The notes: generated from the letters alone by a model not told the origin. DNA of 64,000 bases from JADCCX01 sp031378805 (GCA_031378805.1 JANNEO010000075.1:1-64000); one strand, 5' to 3'; positions 26,494-35,007 are shown, counted from the stretch's first letter. Numbers and translations: made by a program.

Positions 26494-27834
26494 TCAGGGC
26501 CTTGACGCATCCGGCCCCGTCAACGGCAAGCGCACCGTCACGCTCAAGCCACCTTCGGAACGATTGGCAAGGCTGATGCTGCCGCCATGCCCATCCACGA
26601 TCGTGCGTGCGATGGTCAGTCCAAGGCCGAAGCCGCCGGTCTCCTTGCTGCGTGAGGTTTCGAGGCGTGTGAAAGGGGCGAACGCCGCCTCGACCTGATC
26701 GGCGGGAATGCCCGGCCCATCGTCATCGATCACGATTTCGGCGTTCTTCCCTGTCTGCACGAGCGTCAGACGCGCAACTCCACCATATGTTACGGCATTC
26801 TGTATCAGGTTGGAGAAGGCCCGCTTCAGCGCCAATGGACGTGCCTTGATGGCCAGCTTCGGCGGGCCTGCAAGCGTGCTGCTGCTGCCTGCATCGCTGG
26901 CATCATCCACCAGCGTCTCAAGCAGCGCCGTCAGGTCAATCTGCCTGAACTCTTCATCGCAGCGGTCGCCCCGCAGATAGGCCAGCGTCTGGTCGATCAT
27001 AGCTTCCATTTCGCTCAGGTCCGCCCGCATGGCATTGCCCAGAGGTCCATCGCCGACATCCTCTGTCTTGAGGCGCAACCGCGTCAGCGGCGTCCGTAAA
27101 TCATGCGAGACAGCCGCCAGTGCATGTGTCCGGCCATCGATCAGCGTTTTGATGCGCGCTTGCATGTCATTGAAGGCGCTGGCGAGTTCACGTACCTCTC
27201 GTGGGCCTTCTTCGGGCACAGAAACCGTCTCCGTGCCACGGTACAGACGTTGTGCCGCATCGGCGAACGTGCTCAGGGGCTGCGTCATCCAGCGCACCAG
27301 GAGGATGGAAATACCGATCACGCCCAGTGCCATCAGTGTTGTCGAAAGGATCGTGCCATGATTGCCAGTCTGCGGCGTCATCCGGGCGAAAAGACTGACA
27401 TTGACCCAGCTTTCATCGGGCAATTGCAGGGAAATGAGTGCAAGATGTGGATCGCTCTCAAGCTTGCGGTTTGCTCCGATGATGACCTGTGATCCGCCAA
27501 GCTCGGGGGCCAGTTCACGCAGGCGGCGCTTCAGGCCATCCCATTCCGTTGATCCGGGGCCACCGGGAATAGCGTGCTCGGTGCGGCTCCAGTGCGCCTC
27601 GACTGCTCCTCCCGAGAATTCGTGTGCCACTGGTTCTCGCTCGTTGGGTGCCACGCGCATCACGGCCTGCCTGATGGTCAGCAGGCGGTCGGCGAGCCGC
27701 GCTTCACCTGCGCTGGACATCTCCTGATCGAGCGCAACCTGGTAGGCATAGAGGCTCACGAAATGGACGAGGCCAATGCCGATCAGCAACAGCAGAATCG
27801 TGCGGTTGGTGAGTGTGTCGAGCCAATGCCTCAT
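26494..27834 (-). CDS. Two-component sensor histidine kinase (EnvZ/QseC-like layout)
   Basis: 446 residues. Membrane helix 1 at 12-31, a periplasmic sensor of about 130 residues, membrane helix 2 near 162-181, then a HAMP linker (RWMTQPLSTFADAAQRLYRG). Dimerisation box AVSHDLRTPLTRLR contains the phosphoacceptor His at about 244. ATPase boxes follow: N box NLIQNAVTYGG, G1 DDGPGIP, G2 GGFGLGLTIA. Overlaps the response-regulator gene by 4 bp (ATGA), so they form a pair. Position 105 bp upstream of the CusB-like gene on the same strand suggests metal sensing. Confidence 0.92.
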   Translation of the reverse strand: MRHWLDTLTNRTILLLLIGIGLVHFVSLYAYQVALDQEMSSAGEARLADRLLTIRQAVMRVAPNEREPVAHEFSGGAVEAHWSRTEHAIPGGPGSTEWDGLKRRLRELAPELGGSQVIIGANRKLESDPHLALISLQLPDESWVNVSLFARMTPQTGNHGTILSTTLMALGVIGISILLVRWMTQPLSTFADAAQRLYRGTETVSVPEEGPREVRELASAFNDMQARIKTLIDGRTHALAAVSHDLRTPLTRLRLKTEDVGDGPLGNAMRADLSEMEAMIDQTLAYLRGDRCDEEFRQIDLTALLETLVDDASDAGSSSTLAGPPKLAIKARPLALKRAFSNLIQNAVTYGGVARLTLVQTGKNAEIVIDDDGPGIPADQVEAAFAPFTRLETSRSKETGGFGLGLTIARTIVDGHGGSISLANRSEGGLSVTVRLPLTGPDASRP

Positions 27835-28592
27835 TTCGGCTCGACTTTCGGCAGGAACAGATAGCCAGCCCCGCGCACGGTCTTGATCGCTTCAGGAGCG
27901 TTGGCGTGTCCCTTTTCCAACTTGCTGCGCAGACGGCTCACCAGAACATCAATGGACCGATCAAAGCTGCCCGACACCCGATTGCGCGCGGCATCGAGCA
28001 GATGGTCGCGCGACAGGATGCGGTTTGGCGCTTCAAGAAATGCGAGCAGCAGATCGAATTCGCCACCAGAGAGATCGACCAGAACGCCATCCGGGTTTGT
28101 CAGTTCCCGGCGCAGCAGATCAACTATCCAGCCATCAAAACGGAAGCCGCGTTGCGCGGCCCCGGTGCCGACAACACCTGGTGCCCTGCTTCGGCGCAAT
28201 ACAGCCTTGATGCGCGCCAGCAATTCACGTGGATTGAACGGCTTGGCGATATAGTCGTCGGCTCCCACCTCAAGCCCGACAATTCTGTCCGTATCATCCC
28301 CTTTTGCCGTGAGCATGATCACGGGAATGGCGCTGGTGGCCCGCAAATCGCGGCATAGATCGAGTCCGTTGCGGCCCGGCAGCATGATGTCCAGCACGAC
28401 CAGATCGATTGCGGCGGAACGCAGCATCTCGCGCATCTCGACACCATCACGCGCCTGCGACACACGCATTCCGTTCGTCCTCAGGAACTTCGCTGCCAGG
28501 TGCCGGATCTGGCCGTCGTCATCGACGATCAGGACGTGCGCTGCGCCGGAATGCGCGACCATCTGTGGGGTACTGTCGTCTTCGGATTGCAT
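27831..28592 (-). CDS. Two-component response regulator, OmpR family
   Basis: About 253 residues. The receiver domain has the acidic pair VDDDGQ near 24-26, phosphoacceptor Asp68 in VVLDIMLPGRNGLDL, and the conserved Thr and Lys in LTAKGDD and AKPFNPREL. A winged-helix DNA-binding domain follows, ending SIDVLVSRLRSKLEK, KTVRGAGYLF. ATG 28592 is chosen as start; the frame extends upstream without receiver features. Co-transcribed with the overlapping sensor kinase and probably controls the metal-efflux genes downstream and perhaps the divergent gene at 28851. Confidence 0.92.
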   Translation of the reverse strand: MQSEDDSTPQMVAHSGAAHVLIVDDDGQIRHLAAKFLRTNGMRVSQARDGVEMREMLRSAAIDLVVLDIMLPGRNGLDLCRDLRATSAIPVIMLTAKGDDTDRIVGLEVGADDYIAKPFNPRELLARIKAVLRRSRAPGVVGTGAAQRGFRFDGWIVDLLRRELTNPDGVLVDLSGGEFDLLLAFLEAPNRILSRDHLLDAARNRVSGSFDRSIDVLVSRLRSKLEKGHANAPEAIKTVRGAGYLFLPKVEPK

Positions 28593-28697
28593 GATCCGCT
28601 GATTGTCCTTTGGGCTCGGCTGACATTGCAACTCATAGTCGATGTCGTGATGATTTCGCGTTTGTTTCGAATTGTAACTGCGACCACACAACCAGCA

Positions 28698-28712
28698 TCA
28701 ATACTCCGTATT
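28698..28712. promoter_or_regulatory. Possible operator, perfect 6-bp inverted repeat
   Basis: CAATAC-TCC-GTATTG lies in the 258-bp divergent region between the response-regulator gene and the small periplasmic gene at 28851. Position and symmetry fit a binding site for a dimeric regulator. There is no second copy in the window that I noticed. The rest of 28593-28850 holds a GGTGGC/GCCACC hairpin near 28807-28821 and no gene. Confidence 0.3.
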
Positions 28713-28850
28713 GTCGATGGGCATCCAAAGAACAAAAATCTATGCGGTTTTGAATAGCGCATACGATTCAGCGCGACTTCCCACATGGCCGTAGCGGTGT
28801 TGATCTGGTGGCTCCGCCACCTTGGGCGGCCCTCACAAAAGGAAACCCCC

Positions 28851-29297
28851 ATGCGTATCCCAGCTTTCGCCCTTGTCGCCGTGATCGCAGCTACTTCTGC
28901 CCTCGCCCATGATTTCACAGCCGAAAACGCCAAGTTCTCCAGTGTCGCTGCCACCAAGGACATGAGCAGCCCGCAAGGTGTGGCCGCCCGTGTTGCCCTT
29001 GAACGCGCCAATGCCGAAATTGAACAAGGTGATGTGCGTATGCTTTTGAAGATCCGCTCCATGACAAATGACGCATTCAAGGCGATCGGCGGTCAACCCG
29101 CATTCCTTGGCAGTGAGATCAAGCGTCTGGAAGAGTCCATCGCAGCGCCAAAGGATGCCGCCGGTGTTGCAAAGGCCAAGGAGTTGCTAGAGCGCATCAA
29201 GGCCGAGAAAGCCGCCTACGATGTCATCGACAAGAGTGCAGGCGAGAACATGAAGCAGGCGCTTCAATTGATCGAGGCAGTTCCTGCAAAAAAGTAA
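28851..29297 (+). CDS. Small exported protein of unknown function
   Basis: 148 residues. The start ATG 28851 is supported by AAAAGGA upstream and by a clear signal peptide (MRIPAFALVAVIAATSALA, then HD). The mature protein is largely helical and charged: DFTAENAKFSSVAATKDMSSPQGVAARVALERANAEIEQGDVRM, then several Lys/Glu-rich helices, no Cys, one Trp-free core. No family recognised. It is divergent from the two-component genes and convergent with LysR (5 bp between stops). A helical periplasmic protein next to a metal regulon could be a chaperone-like or metal-stress protein, but that is only a guess. Confidence 0.65.
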   Translation: MRIPAFALVAVIAATSALAHDFTAENAKFSSVAATKDMSSPQGVAARVALERANAEIEQGDVRMLLKIRSMTNDAFKAIGGQPAFLGSEIKRLEESIAAPKDAAGVAKAKELLERIKAEKAAYDVIDKSAGENMKQALQLIEAVPAKK

Positions 29298-29302
29298 CGC
29301 TC

Positions 29303-30202
29303 TCACCCTGCGCCCAGCTGGTTGCGGACACTGAAGAGGCAATTGACGAAGCGGTCGGTGAGAGCCGACCGCAGGCGTGTGGGCGGGAACAGCGTCAGCG
29401 CCCGGAAGCTGATTTCCGGATCAAAGCGCCGGACACTGAGGCCGCGCTTCTCGAAGTCGCTTGATCTGACCGAGATTGCATTGGCAATACCAATACCGAC
29501 GCCCTCCAGCGCCAGATTGCAGACTGTTTCCGAATATTGTGTCTCGACCACGATGCGCGGTTCAATGCCAGCGTCGCTGAAGATGCGGGCCAAACGGCGC
29601 TGCACCGTATCCTCAGGCGAAAGCGCGATGAACGGATAGGGAGCGATATCAGCAGGAGTAATTACCTGTTTGGTTTCAAGTGCATGTCCACGTTTCATGA
29701 CGCAGACCGCGCGAGGCGTCATGAATATCTGCGTGGTCACATGGGTGGTGTCAATTTCATCTGCGGTCAAACCGACGTCATAACGGCCCTCTGCAACCTG
29801 ATCGCGCACGGCGGTTGATCCCATGATGTTCAGAGTGACGCTGGCATTGGGCTCCAGTTCACGAAAGAGGTGAATTGCCTTGGGCAGGAATGACAAGCCA
29901 AGTGCGGGATAACAGGCAACACGCAATGTGCCGGTTCCGAACTCGCGGATGGCAGCTGCTTTGCTTTTCAAGCGGTCAAGGCCTGCAAACGCCGTTTTCA
30001 CCTCGGCATGAAACAGTTCCGCCTCTGGTGTGGGTAACAAGCGGCCGCGCACGTTCTTGAATAGCGTCAGGCGGGTGGTACTGGCGAGCCGCGAGAGTGC
30101 GCGGCTGATGGCAGGCTGCGATATGCCCAGCAGATCAGCGGCCCGGATGGTCGAACCCGTGCGCATCACCGCATCGAAGGCTTCAATCTCGTTCAGTTTC
30201 AT
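29303..30202 (-). CDS. LysR-family transcriptional regulator
   Basis: 299 residues. The N-terminal helix-turn-helix is EAFDAVMRTGSTIRAADLLGISQPAISRALSRLASTTRLTLF, followed by the linker helix and a two-lobed effector domain (LRVACYPALGLSFLPKAIHLF, YDVGLTADEID, GVGIGIANAISV). Sequence is of the type that regulates amino-acid related operons. It is divergent from the PLP enzyme gene, with 83 bp between starts, which is the classical arrangement for a LysR regulator that controls its neighbour. Activating ligand unknown; the adjacent binding protein suggests an amino acid. Confidence 0.92.
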   Translation of the reverse strand: MKLNEIEAFDAVMRTGSTIRAADLLGISQPAISRALSRLASTTRLTLFKNVRGRLLPTPEAELFHAEVKTAFAGLDRLKSKAAAIREFGTGTLRVACYPALGLSFLPKAIHLFRELEPNASVTLNIMGSTAVRDQVAEGRYDVGLTADEIDTTHVTTQIFMTPRAVCVMKRGHALETKQVITPADIAPYPFIALSPEDTVQRRLARIFSDAGIEPRIVVETQYSETVCNLALEGVGIGIANAISVRSSDFEKRGLSVRRFDPEISFRALTLFPPTRLRSALTDRFVNCLFSVRNQLGAG

Positions 30203-30237
30203 CGCGGCAGCCTATTACCAATATGCATGTGCTGCTA

Positions 30238-30253
30238 TCCAATCAGCATTGGA
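30238..30253. promoter_or_regulatory. Candidate LysR operator between divergent genes
   Basis: TCCAAT-CAGC-ATTGGA, 6-bp perfect arms, centred about 40 bp before the PLP enzyme start. Another ACCAAT occurs about 10 bp to the left. Two nearby half-sites between a lysR gene and its divergent target fit a regulatory/activation site pair. Not tested. Confidence 0.4.
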
Positions 30254-30285
30254 AATCATAGATTGGCCGACGTTAAATTGCCAGC

Positions 30286-31506
30286 ATGAACTCACGACAA
30301 GCCGCTCTCTCGCCCGCTTCCCTTTGCGTTCAGCCGACAATGTCAGAGCGCCGCTCGTTTGCAGGGCTGGCAACGCCGGTTGTCCGCGCCTCGACTGTGA
30401 TCTTTCCCGATGCTGCAAGTTTTGATGGGCGCTACGCCGACTTCTACGATGGGTACACCTATGGCCTGTTTGGTACGCCGACATCGCGCGCACTTGAGGA
30501 CCAGCTTTGCGCCATCAGCAGCGCGTCCCATTGCCTGCTCGTGCCGTCGGGACAGGCAGCGCTCAGCCTGGTGCTGATGACGCTTCTGAAACCAGGCGAC
30601 CACGTTCTGATCACCGACAGTTGCTACGGCCCGATCCGTGCTTTTGCCACGGCCTGGCTCGCGGCCTGGGGCGTCAAGGTGACGTTCTACGATCCACTGA
30701 TCGGAGCCGGGATTGGTGATCTCATGATCTTTGATACCAAACTGGTGCTTGTGGAATCCCCAGGCTCGAACACCATGGAAGTTCAGGATATCCCGGCCAT
30801 TGCGCGGGTCGCGCACACCCACGGCGCGCTTGTGCTGGGTGATATGACCTGGGCCACGCCATTGCATTGTGATGCATTGAGTCTCGGCGTTGATCTCGTT
30901 GTCGATGCCTTGTCAAAATATGCAGGCGGGCATGGCGACGTCCTGATGGGTGCCATCAGCACCAAAAGCGAAGACCTTTACCGTCGGCTAAAAGACATGA
31001 CGCGGCTGGTGGGCTTTGGTGTTTCGCCCGATGATTGCAGCCTCGTCCTGCGTGGTCTCCAGACGATGCCGCTGCGGCTGGAACGATCTTCGGCGAGTGC
31101 GCTTATGATTGCCCATCATCTGGCAAAGAGGCCCGAAATTGGCAGCGTGCTCCACCCTGCTTTGCCAGACAATCCGGGCCATGCGCTCTGGAAGCGGGAC
31201 TTCAGCGGGGCCAGCGGCATCTTCTCCATGACCCTGTGTCCGACGATGAAGGGCTGCGAGAACCAATTTATTGACGCACTCGACCTTTTCGTCATCGGCG
31301 CAAGCTGGGGATCAACCCGCAGTGTTGTGTCCCCGCAGGATCCAACCGGTGGCCGCACAGCCATGCGCTGGGCTGAGGGCAAACTCATCCGCTTCAGCAT
31401 CGGCATCGAGGCACCGCAAGATCTCATCAATGATATTGATCGTGCGCTGCTTTTGCTCGGCAGGGCATCAACCCATGTTCAATCCTTCCCGCAATCCACA
31501 GTCTGA
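30286..31506 (+). CDS. Cys/Met-metabolism PLP enzyme (cystathionine beta-lyase-like)
   Basis: 406 residues of fold-type I. Features include the substrate-channel Tyr and Arg-equivalent region YGLFGTPTSRALEDQLCAI, PSGQAALSLVLMTLLKPGDHVL, LVLVESPGSNTMEVQDIPAI, the cofactor Asp in LVLGDMTWATPL and the Schiff-base Lys211 in DALSKYAGGHGDVLMGA. C-terminal end LIRFSIGIEAPQDLINDIDRAL is canonical. Probably cleaves or makes a sulfur amino acid such as cystathionine, cysteine or a related C-S compound. Twelve bp before an amino-acid binding protein gene, so both probably share a LysR-controlled promoter. Confidence 0.88.
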   Translation: MNSRQAALSPASLCVQPTMSERRSFAGLATPVVRASTVIFPDAASFDGRYADFYDGYTYGLFGTPTSRALEDQLCAISSASHCLLVPSGQAALSLVLMTLLKPGDHVLITDSCYGPIRAFATAWLAAWGVKVTFYDPLIGAGIGDLMIFDTKLVLVESPGSNTMEVQDIPAIARVAHTHGALVLGDMTWATPLHCDALSLGVDLVVDALSKYAGGHGDVLMGAISTKSEDLYRRLKDMTRLVGFGVSPDDCSLVLRGLQTMPLRLERSSASALMIAHHLAKRPEIGSVLHPALPDNPGHALWKRDFSGASGIFSMTLCPTMKGCENQFIDALDLFVIGASWGSTRSVVSPQDPTGGRTAMRWAEGKLIRFSIGIEAPQDLINDIDRALLLLGRASTHVQSFPQSTV

Positions 31507-31518
31507 GGAACCACGCCC

Positions 31519-32547
31519 ATGCCTTCCAAGATTCTCGTTGCGCTTGCTGTCGCTTCCGGACTCCTCTTCGCATCACCTGCCAGTTCCCAGACCGCCAGCA
31601 CGCTCGAAAAGACGAAGCAGCGCGGGTATCTCAGCTGCGGCACCAGCGAAGGTGTACCGGGATTTTCGCTGCCCGATGACAAGGGAAACTGGACAGGCTT
31701 CGACATCGACTGGTGCCGCGCCGTCGCTGCGGCGATCTTCAACGATCCCAATGCGGCCCGCTACAAGTCGCTCTCGGCCCGCGACCGGCTGATTGCCCTG
31801 CAAGGCGGCGAGATCGATATTCTGGCGCGCACAACGACTTGGACATCGTCACGCGATACCGCCTTCGGACTCAACTTCACGGCGATCAACTATCACGACG
31901 GACAAGGCTTCATGGTGCGCAAATCTTTGAACCTGAAGACTGCAAAGGAACTCAATGGCGCCTCGGTCTGCGTGCAGCAAGGCACGACGGGAGAGTTGAA
32001 CCTCGCGGATTATTTCACAAAAAACGGCATCAAGAACCAGGTCGTCGCCTTTGCCTCTACTGTTGAAGCCTCCAAAGCCTTCGAGTCAGGCCGCTGCGAT
32101 GCCTGGACGACGGACATCTCCGCGCTGTCTGCCAACCGGCTCAAGTTCGGCAAGCCCGATGATTTCACGGTGCTTCCGGATATCATCTCGAAGGAACCAC
32201 TGGGCGCATGGGTTCGCCAGGGGGACGACCAGTGGTTTGATATCGTGCGCTGGACGCTCTTTGCCATGATCAATGCGGAGGAACTCGGAATCACGCAGGT
32301 CAATGTGGAAGAGCTGGCAAAGACGAGCACCAACCCCGAGATCAAGCGGCTGCTGGGCGGCGATGGCAAATTCGGCGAACAATTCGGCCTGAGCAACGAC
32401 TGGGTCGTCCGCATCGTCAAGGCTGTCGGCAATTACGGCGAAAGCTTTGATAGGCACCTCGGTCCCAAGACCCGCCTTGGCCTTGATCGCGGCCTCAACA
32501 AGCTGTGGAGTGACGGAGGCGCCATGTACGCGCCCCCCATCAGGTAG
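31519..32547 (+). CDS. Amino-acid ABC transporter substrate-binding protein (AapJ-like), orphan
   Basis: 342 residues with a signal peptide ending ASSQ-TAS. Family 3 features: LEKTKQRGYLSCGTSEGVPGFSLPDDKGNWTGFDIDWCRAVAAAIF, then the loop RLIALQGGEIDILARTTTWTSSRD and SVCVQQGTTGELNLADYF. The C-terminal part LKNLGLDRGLNKLW-like ending matches the general L-amino-acid binding proteins AapJ/BztA. No permease or ATPase genes follow; the next DNA is an IS remnant. It probably uses a permease encoded elsewhere, or the operon was cut by the IS insertion. Confidence 0.88.
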   Translation: MPSKILVALAVASGLLFASPASSQTASTLEKTKQRGYLSCGTSEGVPGFSLPDDKGNWTGFDIDWCRAVAAAIFNDPNAARYKSLSARDRLIALQGGEIDILARTTTWTSSRDTAFGLNFTAINYHDGQGFMVRKSLNLKTAKELNGASVCVQQGTTGELNLADYFTKNGIKNQVVAFASTVEASKAFESGRCDAWTTDISALSANRLKFGKPDDFTVLPDIISKEPLGAWVRQGDDQWFDIVRWTLFAMINAEELGITQVNVEELAKTSTNPEIKRLLGGDGKFGEQFGLSNDWVVRIVKAVGNYGESFDRHLGPKTRLGLDRGLNKLWSDGGAMYAPPIR

Positions 32548-32633
32548 GAAAACGGAACGACTGACATAAAATTCGTCCACAAGCTGGAGAAAGGGGCTGG
32601 CAACCTGGCTGATGCGTGAACAAGGCAGGCGGA

Positions 32634-32760
32634 TGAACCGCGCCGAGTTTGCCGGAGACCGTTTTGTTTGAGTCACGCTGCCAGCTTCTGCTCGTCGAGC
32701 ATGGCGCAGTAGCGTTCCTCGGCTTCGGCTGGTGGGATGTTGCCAATTGGCTCCAGCGGC
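32634..32760 (-). mobile_element. IS3-family right-end remnant
   Basis: On the minus strand 32759-32673 encodes PLEPIGNIPPAEAEERYCAM followed by LDEQKLAA and a stop. This is the standard end of an IS3-group OrfB. After the stop comes a sequence finishing TGAACCGCGCCGAGTTTGCC (32634 onward on the plus strand), matching the terminal inverted repeat type of these elements. The other end and the rest of the transposase are missing. It sits between the orphan amino-acid binding protein and the broken SRAP gene, so deletions here probably followed IS activity. Confidence 0.7.
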
Positions 32761-32918
32761 CCCTGACCATACCGTATTTTTAATTGCATACCCATGTGGT
32801 CCTCCTCAAAAGTGAGGCTAGGAAACTCCATGGGAAGGCGGCAGCTTATTTTGCCGACCTCATGGCCATAATCTCGAGGATCGGCACGGGGTTACGCCGC
32901 ATATCGGCATATTCCACA

Positions 32919-33438
32919 GGTCGGCATAACCTTTATTCCCTTACTAAAGGCCAGCAGGCAATCCGGGAACTCGCGGGAGCCATGGTCGACCGCACCGGGA
33001 ATCTCGCCACCATGCCGGGCATCTTTCCGGACCATGCCGCGCCCATCGTACGCAATGGTCCTGCCGCCCGGGAACTGGTCCTTGCCCGCTGGGGTATGCC
33101 GACGCCCGCCTTTGCTCTGAGAGGCCGCAACTCCGATTCCGGCATCACCAATGTCAGGAATGTCGCCTCGCCCCACTGGCGGCGCTGCCTCGTGCCGCTC
33201 ACCAACTTCTCCGAAAATGAAACCCTGCCCGACGGAAGCCACACTCCGGTCTGGTTAGCACTTGGTATTGATCGTCAGGTCGCCTTCTTCGCCGGGATTT
33301 GGACCAATCCATCCCAAGGCGATACCGGTTGTCCTCACTACGCCGGACGAACTGGACCCCTGGATGACAGCTCCTACAGCAGATGCGCTAGCCCTGCAGC
33401 GTCCCCTTCCGGACGACGCGGTGCAGATTGTTTCCTGA
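32919..33438 (+). pseudogene. SOS-response-associated peptidase (SRAP/YedK), degraded
   Basis: Frame 1 (32919 to about 33308) reads RHNLYSLTKGQQAIREL, DRTGNLATMPGIFPDHAAPIVRN, RWGMPTPAFALRGRNSD, NVRNVASPHWRR, CLVPLTNFSENETLPDG, VAFFAGIWTN. The match then continues in another frame from 33310 with HPKAIPVVLTTPDELDPWMT, LALQRPLPDDAVQIVS and TGA 33436-33438. Three lesions are visible: the ATG-Cys start (catalytic Cys2) is replaced by ACAGGT; about seven codons are missing between HWRR and CLVP; and a larger deletion with frameshift follows GIWTN. SRAP proteins crosslink to abasic sites in single-stranded DNA. This copy cannot work. Confidence 0.85.
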
Positions 33439-33532
33439 GGCGGGAAGATCGATGACAGGACCCCATCAATCTGATGGACAGCGTTCACAGAACGACATCG
33501 TCTCGTCCGTATTTGGACAGCCACCCGACCCA

Positions 33533-34153
33533 TCAACTATATCCTACGACAGCCGTGAGCGGGTCGCTGACACTGCCGTCCAGGAGCAGATGGCAATCGA
33601 TCCGGTCAAAGCCAGCATGGCGCAGATAAAGGCTGACGAAGTCAGCGTGACCTTTTGCATCCAGTGCCCGCCAGACGGCGATGGCCTTTGTCGGAAAGCA
33701 GCGGTTCGAGAAGCTGATGACAAAGGGCGCTCCGGGCCGCAACACCCGCTTCACTTCCGCGAACACATCGTCTGGACGTGCGAGGTACTGCACACCGACG
33801 CAGCACAAGGCGGCATCGAATGAAGCGTTTTCGAGCGGAAGTTGCAGTCGAACGTTCAAATTCTGGACGAAAAAATCATCGAGGCGTGGATTGGCTGCCA
33901 ATTCCTCGGCATTCATGCCATGACCGATCACATCACCGGTGAAGGATGATGGCAGATGGCTCACCCAGGCCGACATCAGGTCAAGGACCATCCCCTCCGG
34001 CGGCAGGAGCTTCTCGTAAAGAAACGTCAATGCCGCGACAGCCAGATCGTCGATATGCGTCACAAGGCGCGGTTCGAAGTAGAACAGGTCGTCGTTTGAC
34101 GGATCGATCTTGTCGAAGGCTTGCGGCGGCAATCGAGGCAACGTGTTTCGCAT
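33533..34153 (-). CDS. Class I SAM-dependent methyltransferase (Methyltransf_11-like)
   Basis: 206 residues. Motif I is VLDLMSAWVSHLP, where the usual glycines are replaced, followed by IGHGMNAEELAANPRL. Motif IV region is LPLENASFDAALCCVGVQYLARPDDVFAEVKRVLRPGAPFVISFSNR, typical for small-molecule methyltransferases. The weak glycine motif (DLMSAWVSH instead of DxGxGxG) is shared by a subfamily of such proteins in proteobacteria, so it is not necessarily inactive. Substrate unknown. It converges on the degraded SRAP gene. Confidence 0.82.
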   Translation of the reverse strand: MRNTLPRLPPQAFDKIDPSNDDLFYFEPRLVTHIDDLAVAALTFLYEKLLPPEGMVLDLMSAWVSHLPSSFTGDVIGHGMNAEELAANPRLDDFFVQNLNVRLQLPLENASFDAALCCVGVQYLARPDDVFAEVKRVLRPGAPFVISFSNRCFPTKAIAVWRALDAKGHADFVSLYLRHAGFDRIDCHLLLDGSVSDPLTAVVGYS

Positions 34154-34251
34154 CAGTCAGAAATCGCAGCACTTCAACATCATGGCCAGACCGATTTTTG
34201 TCGCAGGTTGAGATCCGGATCCTGGTGGCATACGCCCGGTGATGAGCCAAT

Positions 34252-34281
34252 GAAAAATGCCCGGAGCGAACTCCGGGCATT
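34252..34281 (-). terminator. Rho-independent terminator of the fasciclin gene
   Basis: Perfect 11-bp stem AATGCCCGGAG / CTCCGGGCATT around a CGAA tetraloop (34256-34281), followed on the minus strand by TTTCA. It begins 22 bp after the fasciclin stop codon. Confidence 0.8.
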
Positions 34282-34303
34282 GATCGGGTCAAATGACGCG
34301 GGT

Positions 34304-34729
34304 TTAGGCCTTGGGCATCAGCACGGTGTCGATGACGTGGATGACGCCGTTCGTGCAGGCGATGTCCGCCGTCACAACCTTGGCGCCATTGATGGTGACG
34401 CCGGAAGTGCCGTCGACATGCAGCGCCTGGCCGTTGACCGTTGCGGGTTCCATTTTCTTGCCGGAGACATCGGCTGCCATCACCTTGCCTGCCATCACAT
34501 GGTAGGTCAGAATTGCTGTGAGCTTGGCCTTGTTCTCAGGCTTGACGAGATCGTCAACCGTGCCCGCTGGCAACTTGGCAAAAGCGTCATCGCTGGGTGC
34601 AAACACGGTGAATGGGCCTGCGCCCTTCAATGTTTCGCCAAGCCCGGCCGCGGTCACGGCTGCAACGAGTGTCTTGAAGGAGCCAGAAGCGACGGCGGTA
34701 TCGACGATGTCGTGAAGTGTCGTTGTCAT
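34304..34729 (-). CDS. Fasciclin (FAS1) domain protein
   Basis: About 141 residues, one FAS1 domain: TLHDIVDTAVASGSFKTLVAAVTAAGLGETLKG, the H1 motif GPFTVFAPSDDAFAKLP, then YHVMAGKVMAADV and the H2-like end NGVIHVIDTVLMPKA. The start is set at MTTTLHD because upstream codons resemble no signal peptide. Most secreted FAS1 proteins have a signal; none is seen here, so location is unclear. FAS1 domains serve in adhesion or as small-molecule/hydroxy-acid binding proteins. Monocistronic, with its own terminator; 35 kb region neighbours give no functional hint. Confidence 0.88.
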   Translation of the reverse strand: MTTTLHDIVDTAVASGSFKTLVAAVTAAGLGETLKGAGPFTVFAPSDDAFAKLPAGTVDDLVKPENKAKLTAILTYHVMAGKVMAADVSGKKMEPATVNGQALHVDGTSGVTINGAKVVTADIACTNGVIHVIDTVLMPKA

Positions 34730-35007
34730 GAATGAATTCCGTTCGGTTTGAGAAATGCACACGCCTTCTCTCTTGCAGAACACCACCTTTTTAAGCGGGC
34801 TGCCTGAGGGATGACGTGATGGCTGCGGAAACAAAGGCGGGCGTGCAAGTGGCGGTGCCCAGTGCTATACCGTACTCTCAGCTATCTATTCCGATGTCGT
34901 TTCACAAGCCGTTGCCCGGCCCTGCGACACTGGGGTTCCGCACGCTTTGATCATAAACATGACCGCATGGCTCGGCATTCTGCGCAACATGCGATAGCAA
35001 TTCCAAC

